NCBI GenBank assembly: GCA_003509845.1
Contig: DOMR01000238.1
Location: forward strand, 572-13,555
Reading direction: 5' to 3'
Length of the DNA: 12,984 bases
Source of the DNA: Chitinophagaceae bacterium
GTDB lineage: Bacteria; Bacteroidota; Bacteroidia; Chitinophagales; Chitinophagaceae
Shown here: positions 1 through 7,882 of the stretch, in pieces
Position numbering within the stretch: the first letter of the stretch is position 1
Layout: each line of letters opens with the position of its first letter
Position numbers and translations under genes: made by a program
The notes under the pieces: generated by a model
What the model was told of the DNA's origin: nothing
Seen by the model: only the letters and a program-made list of their open reading frames with translations
Databases searched by the model: none

Positions 1-24
1 AATATTGTAAACAGAATTTTTCTT

Positions 25-56
25 GATGCCGACAAACAAAGTGAAGTCGGCATCCC
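25..56 (-). repeat. Hairpin repeat, copy 1
   Basis: A perfect 9-bp inverted repeat (GATGCCGAC at 25-33, GTCGGCATC at 46-54) encloses a 12-nt loop and is followed by CC. A near-identical copy lies at 6976-7008, differing by one loop substitution and one inserted C. It begins 21 nt past the stop codon of the minus-strand SGNH hydrolase. No U-tract follows the stem on either strand, so it is not a textbook intrinsic terminator. It may be a REP-like palindrome or an mRNA 3'-end element (inference). Confidence 0.7.
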
Positions 57-77
57 TGGTTTGAAAAAATTTAAAAG

Positions 78-737
78 CTAATTGACCAAATAAGGAGCAA
101 TAATACCCTGCCATATTTTATAGCCTTCTGCATTCATGTGCAATTTGTCGGATAAAAATATATGGGTAAGGATGTTGCCATTGTCATCTAACATGCTGTT
201 GTAAACATCTATATAGTTAGACTTCTTTTGCTGCTCCATAAAGGTTTTAATAAGTCTGTTGGCTTTTTGCATGGTTTCTAAATACTTTTCTCTGCTAGGA
301 CTTGGCTTCATAGAAATATATGAAATAGTTACTTTTTTATATCTAGAACGTATAAGTTGGTGTAGTTTTTTTACGCGCTCAAAAACGGTATCCGCCGTAA
401 TAGATGGACCACCAGTTAAATCGTTTTCACCGCAATAAATAATTATTTGTTTGGGATTATACTTGAAAATAATATCTTCTGCATACAAGGTCATATGCGG
501 CAGCGAAGAACCTCCAAAACCTCTATTTATAATGGTGTGATTTGGAAAATAAGTAGCAACGTTTTTCCAGTTGGTAAAGCTAGAGCTTCCGATAAGTAAA
601 ATAGCATCTTTAGCTGGTGCTGTAATGGAATCTGCTCTTCTAAACGCCTTTATTTCGTTGATAAATGGTTGACTAAATACACTACCATTTAATGCTACAA
701 GTGTTACAAAAACTAAACATCTAAATAATAATTTCAT
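78..737 (-). CDS. Secreted SGNH/GDSL-type hydrolase (esterase family)
   Basis: Predicted 219-aa exported serine esterase/lipase-type enzyme of the SGNH superfamily. All four family blocks are visible: GSSSF near residues 50-54 with the probable nucleophile Ser52, NRGFGG with the oxyanion Gly73, CGEND with Asn105, and SDKLH with Asp197 and His200. Residues 1-22 form a signal peptide with a likely signal peptidase I cut after VFS, so the enzyme probably acts in the periplasm or outside. I chose the ATG at 737; an upstream in-frame TTG at 761 would put eight extra residues before the hydrophobic stretch and run through a palindrome. The family includes lysophospholipases, PAF-acetylhydrolase-like enzymes and carbohydrate acetylesterases; the substrate cannot be read from the sequence. 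It is divergent from the SusC operon, so removal of acyl groups from an imported glycan is possible but unproven. Confidence 0.85.
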   Translation of the reverse strand: MKLLFRCLVFVTLVALNGSVFSQPFINEIKAFRRADSITAPAKDAILLIGSSSFTNWKNVATYFPNHTIINRGFGGSSLPHMTLYAEDIIFKYNPKQIIIYCGENDLTGGPSITADTVFERVKKLHQLIRSRYKKVTISYISMKPSPSREKYLETMQKANRLIKTFMEQQKKSNYIDVYNSMLDDNGNILTHIFLSDKLHMNAEGYKIWQGIIAPYLVN

Positions 738-740
738 ACA

Positions 741-757
741 GTTTATTTTAAATAAAC
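741..757. promoter_or_regulatory. A/T palindrome before the SGNH hydrolase start
   Basis: GTTTATTT and AAATAAAC form a perfect 8-bp inverted repeat around one central T, ending 3 nt before the chosen ATG at 737. It could be an operator or an mRNA hairpin at the translation start. In such A/T-rich DNA chance is also plausible. No clear TAnnTTTG box was found for this gene. The rest of 758-952 holds no gene that I can support. Confidence 0.3.
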
Positions 758-882
758 ACAAGGTTTATATTGGTATACGCTTACCTAAATGCTTCGGGTG
801 AGGGTATAATTACTTTTATTAGGTCTTTTTAATAAATTTAATGAACTAATATCATACCAATAATAAGAAGATATTCTATTAA

Positions 883-898
883 ATTGACTTTATTGACT
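883..898. repeat. Tandem ATTGACT direct repeat upstream of the SusC operon
   Basis: ATTGACT occurs twice (883-889 and 892-898) with a 9-bp period, about 55-70 nt before the putative -7 box of the SusC-like gene. Tandem half-sites at this position would suit an activator, but no regulator gene is nearby and the repeat is short. Treat it as a candidate site only. Confidence 0.25.
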
Positions 899-952
899 AA
901 TTAAATACAATAAAGGGATAAAATAGTACCACCATTTATATTGATAATTATA

Positions 953-960
953 TATATTTG
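953..960 (+). promoter_or_regulatory. Putative -7 promoter box of the SusC/SusD operon
   Basis: TATATTTG matches the Bacteroidota -7 consensus TAnnTTTG exactly. Its last base is 16 nt before the A of the SusC-like start codon, implying a leader of roughly 10-15 nt. No good -33 TTG is seen at the expected distance, so the call rests on the -7 box and on similar spacing before gltX and fumC. Confidence 0.5.
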
Positions 961-976
961 ATAAAATGATTGCTAT

Positions 977-3900
977 ATGAAAAAAATGTTCTTTTTTTTT
1001 CTTTTACTTACTGCTTTATTTTCGCAACAAGGTCAAGCACAAACTAAGAAAATTACTGGTAAAGTCTTTGACGAGACAGGAGCTCCTATTAACGGAGCAA
1101 CCGTTGCTGTTAAAAATTCAAAGGTTGTTACGCTAAGTAACGATAAGGGAAGTTTTACACTAGATCTTCCTTCAAGTGCTACAAGAATAGTTGTCACTTT
1201 TGTAGGTATGGAAACAACCGAATTGAACGTATCCAATAGAACTAATGTAACTGTTTCTTTAAGATCTATTGCTTCAGCATTAGCCGACGTGGTAGTAATT
1301 GGTTATGGCACGGTGAAGAAATCTGATTTAACAGGTTCTGCCCAAAGATTAAATAGAGAGGATATTATGCGTGACAATCCCGGTAATATTTTGCAAGCGA
1401 TGCAAGGTAAATTAGCGGGTGTAAATGTTACGCAAAATGATGGTGCTCCTGGCGCTGGACTAAGCATTAGGGTTCGTGGATCTAACTCATTTTTGGGTGG
1501 TACAGAACCTTTGTATGTAATAGATGGAGTGCCTTTTAATAATAGTAGTAGTGGAACAACGCCTGAGTCTCTGGGTGGAGATGAAAAGCAAACACTTAAT
1601 GCATTGGCTTTTTTAAATCCAAATGATATTGAGTCTATAGACGTATTAAAAGACGCATCCGCTACTGCCATTTATGGTTCTCGTGGCGCCAATGGTGTTG
1701 TATTAATTACTACTAGAAAAGGCAAAGTAGGCAAAGACAAAGTAGAGTTAAATATAACAGTTGGCATGGCAGAGGTTTCTAAAAGAATTCGTATGCTATC
1801 GCCATTAGAATATGCGAATTTTCAAAATATTTCTTACCAGAATTCCAATAAATATGATGGTACAAATTATTCTTTGTTGTATCCGACGCTTTCTTTATAT
1901 GAATCGGATAACAATAATTGGCAGGATAAAATATTTACAAAGGCATTAACGCAACAATATAGCTTAAATGTATCTGGCGCCTCTGAAGCAGGTAGCCATA
2001 ACTTAACATTTGGCTATGTAGACCAGGAAGGCGTAATTCGTACTTCGGGCTATAAAAAAATGAATATTAGTTTTAACCTAAACAGAAACCTAGGTAAGAT
2101 TTTTAAAATTGGTACCAGTACGTCAATTTCTAATTCAACAACCAAGGGTGTTAAAACCGGTACCGATAAATCAGATGCTGCAAGTGCAGGTGTGGTTCGC
2201 TCTGCGCTCACCTATCCTGCAACCATTAGTATTTTAGATGAGTATGATGGCTTAGGTGATGACTTTATCACCAACCCCTATATTTATGTAAATGATGTTT
2301 TAAACAGAGTCACTGCAACTAATATTTTTTCTTCAAACTATTTGGAAGCGACGCTGCATAAAGATTTAAAATTCAGACAAAATATTGGATTTAATTACGG
2401 CGCAAATACCCGTGATCAATACTACCCAAGAACGGTTTATGAAGGTTTTGCTTCCAAGGGTTGGGGATTAAAATCTGATAACAATTGGTCAAGTATTGTT
2501 TCTGAAAGTATCTTAACTTATAATAAGAAAATTAACAATCATAGTATTACGGCTACTGCCGCTTCTACCTTTGAACAAAATATGGGTAACTCAAAAAGAG
2601 CAGAGGCTAAAACTTTCCCAAATGATTTGTTGCAAAATGAAAACCTGCAATCTGGAGAACAAATCTTACCCATTATTACTAATAAGTACCAATCTAACTT
2701 ATTGTCTGTATTAGGGCGTGTTAATTATACATATTCTGATAAATATGTAATTTCTATTTCGCACAGAAATGACGGGTCAAGTAAATTTGGTAAAGACAAT
2801 AAGTGGGCTGCTTTTTCTTCTGCAGGATTAGCATGGAAGATGCATAAAGAATCTTTTATCAATAAAATAGATCCCATTAGTGAATTGACAATTAGGGCAA
2901 GTTACGGTCAAACTGGTAATCAGGGTATAGGATCGTATGCTTCGCTTTCTAAATTGGCCATCTATAATTATACATTTAATGGAGTCGTGCAAACTGGATT
3001 AGCGGATGACGTATATTCAGGTCCAGCTAATGCCGGATTAAAATGGGAAACGACCAATGCTTATAATGCTGGATTAGACCTAGGCTTATTTAAAGGAAAA
3101 ATAAATACACATGTAGATGTGTATTTAAAACAGACCAATGATTTATTGCAATATATTACTACACCTTCTTCTACTGGTTTTCAACGTCAATTGAGAAATT
3201 CTGGTTCTGTAGAAAATAAGGGTTTAGAAATTGCGTTAGATGCAATGGTGTTAAGTAATAAAGATTTTCAATGGAAAACAAATTTCAATATCTCCTTTAA
3301 TAGAAATAAAATTATTTCTTTAGGTGGTGATGTAAAAGAGCAATTTGCAAGTAACATTTCTACCCGTGACGCACCATTTATTCAACGTGCTGGACTGCCA
3401 ATTGGTACATTATACGGCTACGTAGAAGACGGCTATTTTGACAATGAAGCGGAAGTAAGAAATTCATTAGTTTATAATGGCCAGCCTTCAAATATCATTG
3501 GGCGCATGATTGGCGAGATCAAGTATAGGAATTTTGATAATGATCCAACTTCTATCTCTGTTAATGATCGCGTGGTAATTGGAGATGTGAATCCAGATTA
3601 TACTTTCGGATTCACCAATAATTTTAAATACAAAAGTTTTGATTTAAGTATTTTTATTAATGGGGTGCAGGGAAATGATATTGTAAACATGAACAGTGTT
3701 TGGAATGCCAATATTGGTACTTCAAAAAATGTAACCTTAGCCATGTTTAATGGTGCATGGAAAGAAGGGGCAGATAATTCAAATGCCTTAGCGCCAAAGC
3801 CTATTAGACAGTTCTGGAGAACCTTGCCATTTACTAGAAGATTTATTGAAGATGGTTCCTTTGTAAGAATTAAAAATGCAACCCTTGGCTACACTTTGCC

Positions 3901-4093
3901 TGCAAAATTAGTTAAGGGCATTAATGCAATTAGGGTATCTGCAGGTGTAAATAATTTATACACGTTTACTAAGTATACAGGCTTTGATCCTGAAATTAAT
4001 AGCTATGGAGATAATCCGGCTTTATTTGGTGTAGACTTAGGCGGTTTCCCTAATTCAAAAACGTACAACATTGCAATTAAATGCAACTTTTAA
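977..4093 (+). CDS. SusC/RagA-family TonB-dependent outer-membrane transporter
   Basis: A 1038-aa outer-membrane beta-barrel that, with its SusD partner, should import an oligomer (usually a glycan or peptide fragment) using TonB energy. A signal peptide spans residues 1-21 (cut after GQA). A carboxypeptidase-regulatory-like beta-sandwich covers about 26-96, and the family motif VVIGYGT lies at 106-112. The plug domain carries the diagnostic SusC signature at 217-246 (key stretch LKDASATAIYGSRGANG). The remainder is barrel and ends in an aromatic residue (KCNF), as expected for outer-membrane insertion. There is no N-terminal STN signalling domain, so it should not drive an ECF sigma/anti-sigma switch directly. 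The length is typical and there is no frameshift. The SusD-like gene starts 20 nt after the stop. The substrate is unknown: no degrading enzyme is encoded beside it. Confidence 0.96.
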   Translation: MKKMFFFFLLLTALFSQQGQAQTKKITGKVFDETGAPINGATVAVKNSKVVTLSNDKGSFTLDLPSSATRIVVTFVGMETTELNVSNRTNVTVSLRSIASALADVVVIGYGTVKKSDLTGSAQRLNREDIMRDNPGNILQAMQGKLAGVNVTQNDGAPGAGLSIRVRGSNSFLGGTEPLYVIDGVPFNNSSSGTTPESLGGDEKQTLNALAFLNPNDIESIDVLKDASATAIYGSRGANGVVLITTRKGKVGKDKVELNITVGMAEVSKRIRMLSPLEYANFQNISYQNSNKYDGTNYSLLYPTLSLYESDNNNWQDKIFTKALTQQYSLNVSGASEAGSHNLTFGYVDQEGVIRTSGYKKMNISFNLNRNLGKIFKIGTSTSISNSTTKGVKTGTDKSDAASAGVVRSALTYPATISILDEYDGLGDDFITNPYIYVNDVLNRVTATNIFSSNYLEATLHKDLKFRQNIGFNYGANTRDQYYPRTVYEGFASKGWGLKSDNNWSSIVSESILTYNKKINNHSITATAASTFEQNMGNSKRAEAKTFPNDLLQNENLQSGEQILPIITNKYQSNLLSVLGRVNYTYSDKYVISISHRNDGSSKFGKDNKWAAFSSAGLAWKMHKESFINKIDPISELTIRASYGQTGNQGIGSYASLSKLAIYNYTFNGVVQTGLADDVYSGPANAGLKWETTNAYNAGLDLGLFKGKINTHVDVYLKQTNDLLQYITTPSSTGFQRQLRNSGSVENKGLEIALDAMVLSNKDFQWKTNFNISFNRNKIISLGGDVKEQFASNISTRDAPFIQRAGLPIGTLYGYVEDGYFDNEAEVRNSLVYNGQPSNIIGRMIGEIKYRNFDNDPTSISVNDRVVIGDVNPDYTFGFTNNFKYKSFDLSIFINGVQGNDIVNMNSVWNANIGTSKNVTLAMFNGAWKEGADNSNALAPKPIRQFWRTLPFTRRFIEDGSFVRIKNATLGYTLPAKLVKGINAIRVSAGVNNLYTFTKYTGFDPEINSYGDNPALFGVDLGGFPNSKTYNIAIKCNF

Positions 4094-4113
4094 ATTATTC
4101 TAAAACTAATTAT

Positions 4114-5736
4114 ATGAAAATAAATAAATCAATTAGCTGGAAAGTTATACTGCCGGTATTGTTATTTTCGACCTTCTCTTGTCAGAAGGTATTGGAAGAA
4201 AAGCCTTTGTCTTTTTTATCTCCAGAAAATTTTTATAAAAACGAGGCGGATGCTAAAGCAGCTATCAATGCAGTATATAGTACATTGTATACCTATGATT
4301 TGTATTTACAGCCTATGTGGAATTTAACCATGCTTGATGACGATCATGTATCTGGCGCCGATTGGTTTTTAGGGACGTCTGGTGCAGGAAACCCTCAAGG
4401 ATATTGGGGCGTAGATGGTCCTTGGGTGGGTTGTTATTCTGTTATTTCTAGAGCCAATACCGTACTTGAAAATGTGGCTGCAATTAATTCCAACATTGAT
4501 GCTACTGTAAAAAATAGAATTTTGGGCGAAGCTTATTTCTTTAGAGGTTGGGCCTATTTTCAATTGGTTCAATTGTATGGTGGTGTGCCTATTCGTTTAA
4601 AATCATTATCATTAGATCCTAAAGCTAGTATGGCAAGGTCATCGGTGGCAGATGTTTATAAGCAAGTAATTGCAGATTTTAAAAGTGCTGAATCAAATTT
4701 ATTACCTACTTCAGATACTAAATCAGGTGAACCTGGTAGAGTAACAAGAAGTGTTGCAAAAGGATTCTTGGCAAAAACCTATTTAACAATTGCTTCATGT
4801 GCTGCAACAGGAAATGTAAGTGTTAGGGGTGGTAAAGATAATGGAATGTATACTTACCCTAAAACTGTTGTTGCAGGACTCGAAAATATATCTTCTAAAG
4901 ATTATTATATACTTGCAAAAGACAAGGCATTAGAAGTGATTGCAAGTAATGAATATTCAATGTTTGCCAATTGGACGGATATGTGGAGTAAAGCAGGAAG
5001 AAATAAGACAGAGCATATGTGGGAGTTACAAGCATTGGGTGGCAGTAGTTTTGTAAATGAACTACATAATTACATGTCTTCATTTTCTACTTTTGGAAGA
5101 GGCGCTATGTGGTTTACAAACAATCATTATAATGATTATGATACCACAGACATTCGTGTATTAAAAGGGGTTGTACATAATTATGAAATGAATAATGCAG
5201 CTAGAACCAAATACTTCTATCCATCTTGGCAGTCTTATAAATACAAATTTATCAATGGGGCTACTTATGCAAACACCCCAGCCACTGATGATCGCGCCTA
5301 CACCATTAAGTATAGTGATGTGGCTGATCCTACCGTATCAAGAAGCGATGCGCATTTTCCAATGATACGTTACACGGAAATGTTTTTGATTGTTGCGGAA
5401 GCAGATAATGAAATTAACAATGGCCCTACACCCCAGGCATATACTAACTTAAATACCATTCGTACAAGAGCTAAAACACAAACAGCACCTGCTAATTTAA
5501 CCCGCGATGAATTTAGAAGTTTTGTACTAGCCGAAAGAGCAAGAGAATTTGTTTTTGAGGGTATAAGAAGGTATGACTTAATGCGTTGGGGCGTTTATTT
5601 ACAAGTCATGAATAAAATTGGTATTGGACAAAATAATATTACTAAAGTAAGAAACACACGTAATTTATTATTGCCTATCCCTCAAAGTGAAATTAATTCA
5701 AACACCTTAATTCCTGCCAATAACCCTGGTTGGTAA
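4114..5736 (+). CDS. SusD/RagB-family outer-membrane lipoprotein
   Basis: A 540-aa surface lipoprotein that normally forms the lid over the SusC barrel and binds the substrate. The signal peptide ends in a lipobox-like TFSC with the lipidated Cys at residue 23, followed by an acidic-containing stretch (QKVLEEK). The TPR-rich fold is indicated by FFRGWAYFQLVQLYGG. The C-terminal family blocks are clear: RYTEMFLIVAEADNEIN, then ERAREFVFEGIRRYDLMRWG, and the terminal LLLPIPQSEIN...NPGW. I chose the ATG at 4114 because it gives a clean lipoprotein signal; an in-frame ATG at 4081 would overlap the SusC stop and add 11 polar residues. It sits 20 nt after the SusC-like gene and 19 nt before the IPT/TIG lipoprotein gene, consistent with one transcript. 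Ligand specificity cannot be inferred. Confidence 0.95.
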   Translation: MKINKSISWKVILPVLLFSTFSCQKVLEEKPLSFLSPENFYKNEADAKAAINAVYSTLYTYDLYLQPMWNLTMLDDDHVSGADWFLGTSGAGNPQGYWGVDGPWVGCYSVISRANTVLENVAAINSNIDATVKNRILGEAYFFRGWAYFQLVQLYGGVPIRLKSLSLDPKASMARSSVADVYKQVIADFKSAESNLLPTSDTKSGEPGRVTRSVAKGFLAKTYLTIASCAATGNVSVRGGKDNGMYTYPKTVVAGLENISSKDYYILAKDKALEVIASNEYSMFANWTDMWSKAGRNKTEHMWELQALGGSSFVNELHNYMSSFSTFGRGAMWFTNNHYNDYDTTDIRVLKGVVHNYEMNNAARTKYFYPSWQSYKYKFINGATYANTPATDDRAYTIKYSDVADPTVSRSDAHFPMIRYTEMFLIVAEADNEINNGPTPQAYTNLNTIRTRAKTQTAPANLTRDEFRSFVLAERAREFVFEGIRRYDLMRWGVYLQVMNKIGIGQNNITKVRNTRNLLLPIPQSEINSNTLIPANNPGW

Positions 5737-5755
5737 AATCTTTAAAATAAACTTT

Positions 5756-6826
5756 ATGTATACAAATACTTTTAATCAAATAGCTAAGCGCATTTCAAAT
5801 GGAGGCCTTTTAGTTGTTATGATGCTTGTGTTTTTTTCTTGTAAAAAAGAAAATTATACAGATTATACGCCTAAATTTAATACACTACCGCCGATCATTA
5901 ATGCTGTAACCAATTTAAACAACAGAGGATTAGCATTGTCTTCAGTTGTATACGGAGACTGGATCATTATTAAGGGTCAAAACCTAGGTACTACTTTAAA
6001 AGTAGAATTTAGTACTGTTGCTGCGGCAGATTCTTTATTTAGTTCAGATGACACAACCGTAACCGTTAAAATACCCTCTAATTTACCAGACCCGGCTAAT
6101 AACCCAATTACAATAACAACTAAATACGGCAAAGCGGTATATAGTATTAAAATTGTACAGCCAGCCCCTGTTATCGCTTCCTTTACGCCAGGTGCTGGTG
6201 GTGCCGGAACTGAAGTTACACTTACTGGAGATTATTTTTTAGGGGTGACAAGTGTTAAATTAAATACTACAGACTTGGCCATTGTATCTAGTTCTAAAAC
6301 TCAAATAAAGGTAACCATCCCCTCCACCATTACAGGAGGCTACTTTTTTATAACAACGCCTTCTGGTACAACCAAAGCGGCTATTTCTTATGGATTAGGC
6401 TATGTGATTTTTGCCGATGCGCTTACTACTGGCTGGTCTAATACATCGTATAGCACTACCGCAACACTTACCAATACGAACAACGTGCTTCGTGGCACCA
6501 ATTCAATAAAAACCAATTACAACGTTGGTTTTGGTGGTTTTAGGTTAACGAAAGCAACCCCTGCTGTTAGCACAACAGGGTATACCGCCGTTAAATTTTC
6601 TGTTTATGGTAGTACCAATTCTGGCGGCTTTAAAATTAGAGTCATTATAAATGGAAGCTCAACAGCAACTTATACTTTAACCCTTCCTACTACCCTAGGG
6701 GTTTGGACACAGGTAGAAGTGCCTTTATCTAGCCTGGGAAATCCGGCGACTATTTCTTCAATTGAATTAAAAGAATATAGCGGAAAGATTTTTGAAGTAT
6801 TTTTTGACGATATCGGACTCTTTTAA
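5756..6826 (+). CDS. IPT/TIG-domain lipoprotein, probable surface glycan-binding protein
   Basis: A 356-aa lipoprotein with a signal peptide ending in FFSC (lipidated Cys29) followed by KKENY. Two immunoglobulin-like IPT/TIG domains are visible: about 46-134 (core IIIKGQNLG...TVKIPSNL) and 137-212 (PVIASFTPGAGGAGTEVTLTG...ITTPSG). Residues about 215-356 form a Ser/Thr/Gly-rich beta-strand region with GTNSIKTNY, VWTQVEVPLSSLG and the ending FFDDIGLF, resembling a carbohydrate-binding jelly-roll; this resemblance is by eye. Third genes in SusCD operons with this layout are usually SusE/SusF-like or SGBP-type surface binders that hold polysaccharide near the transporter, which is the likely role here. 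It starts 19 nt after the SusD-like gene and is the last gene of the operon. No catalytic motif was recognised. Confidence 0.85.
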   Translation: MYTNTFNQIAKRISNGGLLVVMMLVFFSCKKENYTDYTPKFNTLPPIINAVTNLNNRGLALSSVVYGDWIIIKGQNLGTTLKVEFSTVAAADSLFSSDDTTVTVKIPSNLPDPANNPITITTKYGKAVYSIKIVQPAPVIASFTPGAGGAGTEVTLTGDYFLGVTSVKLNTTDLAIVSSSKTQIKVTIPSTITGGYFFITTPSGTTKAAISYGLGYVIFADALTTGWSNTSYSTTATLTNTNNVLRGTNSIKTNYNVGFGGFRLTKATPAVSTTGYTAVKFSVYGSTNSGGFKIRVIINGSSTATYTLTLPTTLGVWTQVEVPLSSLGNPATISSIELKEYSGKIFEVFFDDIGLF

Positions 6827-6862
6827 ATAAAAGTCTAAAGCTTCATTTATAAAAGGGATGGG

Positions 6863-6922
6863 TTTTTAATTATGTTGAGAGGTAGAAAGCTTGCTTTCAT
6901 ACCGAAGTAGCATGATTAAAAA
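6863..6922. other. Nested stem-loop inside the composite element
   Basis: The outer arms TTTTTAATTATG (6863-6874) and CATGATTAAAAA (6911-6922) pair over 12 positions with one G-T wobble. An inner hairpin at 6881-6903 pairs GGTAGAAAG with CTTTC(A)TACC around CTTG, with one unpaired A. The 3' arm is not followed by a U-tract, so this is not a canonical terminator for the IPT/TIG gene ending at 6826. Confidence 0.6.
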
Positions 6923-6927
6923 CACGA

Positions 6928-6942
6928 GGGCGCGAAGCGCCC
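6928..6942. other. GC-rich perfect hairpin
   Basis: GGGCGC-GAA-GCGCCC is a perfect 6-bp all-G/C stem with a 3-nt loop in otherwise A/T-rich DNA. The first T-run on the plus strand starts about 12 nt after the stem. It may help end the SusC/SusD operon transcript, but it departs from the standard intrinsic terminator. Confidence 0.6.
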
Positions 6943-6975
6943 GATGGGTTGCTGTTTTATTTTCATAACTCAAAG

Positions 6976-7008
6976 GATGCCGACGAACAAAGTGAAGTCG
7001 GCCATCCC
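6976..7008 (-). repeat. Hairpin repeat, copy 2
   Basis: Second copy of the element at 25-56, in the same orientation. GATGCCGAC (6976-6984), a loop GAACAAAGTGAA, then GTCGGC with one extra C before ATCCC. The extra C leaves a single-base bulge in the stem. It begins 20 nt past the TatD-family stop codon, almost the same distance as copy 1 from the SGNH hydrolase stop (21 nt). Confidence 0.7.
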
Positions 7009-7028
7009 AAATATTTATAAAAGTTTCC

Positions 7029-7799
7029 CTACCACTCCCCTAACACCTTCACTGCATTACTCGAAGTGATCTCCGCTACTTCATGCAAAGGCAAATTTTT
7101 AATCTCTGCTAATTTCTTTGCTACCTCAATAATAAAAGCAGGTTCGTTTTTTTTACCACGATACGGCACAGGTGACAAGTAAGGTGCATCCGTTTCCAAT
7201 ACCAACCACTCCATAGGAATATCTTTGATTGCTTCTGCAACTCCTGCATTTTTATAGGTAAGCACACCGCCTAAACCTAAATGAAATCCCATACTAATAA
7301 TTTGTTCCGCCGATTCCTTGCTTCCACTAAAGCAATGAAAAATGCCGCGTAATCCTTTTTTAGCAAAAGGCTTAACAGCTTCGATGGTTTCACCCATCGC
7401 ATTACGCGTATGAATCACAATAGGTAAATTAAAATCTAATGCCCATTGCATTTGTGTATTAAAAGCGAGCTGCTGTTGCGATACAAAAGTTTTATCCCAA
7501 TAAAAATCCAAACCAATCTCACCAATCGCAGGAAATTTTCTTTTCGACAATTGATCTGCAACAATCGCTAATTCCGCTTGAACATTTTCTTTTACATAAC
7601 AAGGATGCAAACCCGCCATTGAAAAACAATTTTTCGGAAACGCATTCTCCACCGAAAGCATTGCTTCCAAACTATGACTATCAATTGCAGGCATAAAAAT
7701 TTTAGTTACCCCTGAACTAATCGCATTTTGCATTAACTGGTTCAAATCAGGTAATAATTCCTCAGAATATACATGGGCATGCGTGTCAATAAATTGCAT
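7029..7799 (-). CDS. tatD: TatD-family metal-dependent hydrolase (putative DNase)
   Basis: A 256-aa cytoplasmic TIM-barrel hydrolase of the TatD/YcfH family; characterised members are Mg-dependent 3'-5' exonucleases or deoxyribonucleases linked to DNA repair and nucleic-acid turnover. All metal-binding positions are visible: DTHAH with His7 and His9, GEIGLDFYWD with Glu94, IHTRNA with His130, FHCFSG with His155 and ETDAPYLSP with Asp204. GLHP lies at 63-66 and the conserved RGKKNEP near 214-220. The length is normal and the fold appears complete. I chose the ATG at 7799, directly before the first catalytic motif; an in-frame TTG at 7826 would add nine residues not expected in the family. It converges on the SusC operon. 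The symbol denotes the family; the exact paralogue cannot be fixed from sequence alone. Confidence 0.93.
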   Translation of the reverse strand: MQFIDTHAHVYSEELLPDLNQLMQNAISSGVTKIFMPAIDSHSLEAMLSVENAFPKNCFSMAGLHPCYVKENVQAELAIVADQLSKRKFPAIGEIGLDFYWDKTFVSQQQLAFNTQMQWALDFNLPIVIHTRNAMGETIEAVKPFAKKGLRGIFHCFSGSKESAEQIISMGFHLGLGGVLTYKNAGVAEAIKDIPMEWLVLETDAPYLSPVPYRGKKNEPAFIIEVAKKLAEIKNLPLHEVAEITSSNAVKVLGEW

Positions 7800-7818
7800 A
7801 AACAAGCTGAATTTGATG

Positions 7819-7826
7819 CAAAGCAA
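7819..7826 (-). promoter_or_regulatory. Possible -7 box of the TatD-family gene
   Basis: Read on the minus strand this is TTGCTTTG, one mismatch from TAnnTTTG. Its last base is 20 nt before the ATG at 7799, matching the spacing before fumC. No -33 element was identified. Weak call. Confidence 0.3.
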
Positions 7827-7882
7827 TGCTTTTTTTTAATCTCTGCATACTAAAATAGGAATTTATATCGTTATTGTTTTTA

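Larger units (their letters stand above)
6855..7008. repeat. Composite non-coding stem-loop element
   Basis: This 154-nt stretch lies between the convergent IPT/TIG and TatD-family genes and is bounded by a 7-bp inverted repeat, GGGATGG (6855-6861) and CCATCCC (7002-7008). Inside are a 12-bp stem (6863-6874 with 6911-6922, one G-T wobble), a nested hairpin (6881-6903, nine pairs with one bulged A and loop CTTG), a GC-rich hairpin (6928-6942) and the 33-nt repeat copy 2. It could be a 3' UTR or terminator region for both flanking genes, a MITE/REP-like mobile repeat, or a structured RNA. It is not a recognised RNA family. Confidence 0.55.

Noticed and set aside
4081..4113. An upstream ATG for the SusD-like gene overlapping the end of the SusC-like gene.
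   Set aside because: The first 11 residues would precede a complete lipoprotein signal peptide that starts cleanly at 4114.
6872..6910. A 12-codon ORF (ATG to TAG) lying in the loop of the outer stem of the composite element.
   Set aside because: It is very short, has no ribosome-binding or promoter signal, and its codons are constrained by the inner hairpin. Chance is the simplest explanation.
6976..7008. A kink-turn reading of the repeat loop (tandem G-A pairs opposite an A).
   Set aside because: The first copy has A instead of G at the key position, so the G-A pairing is not conserved between the two copies.
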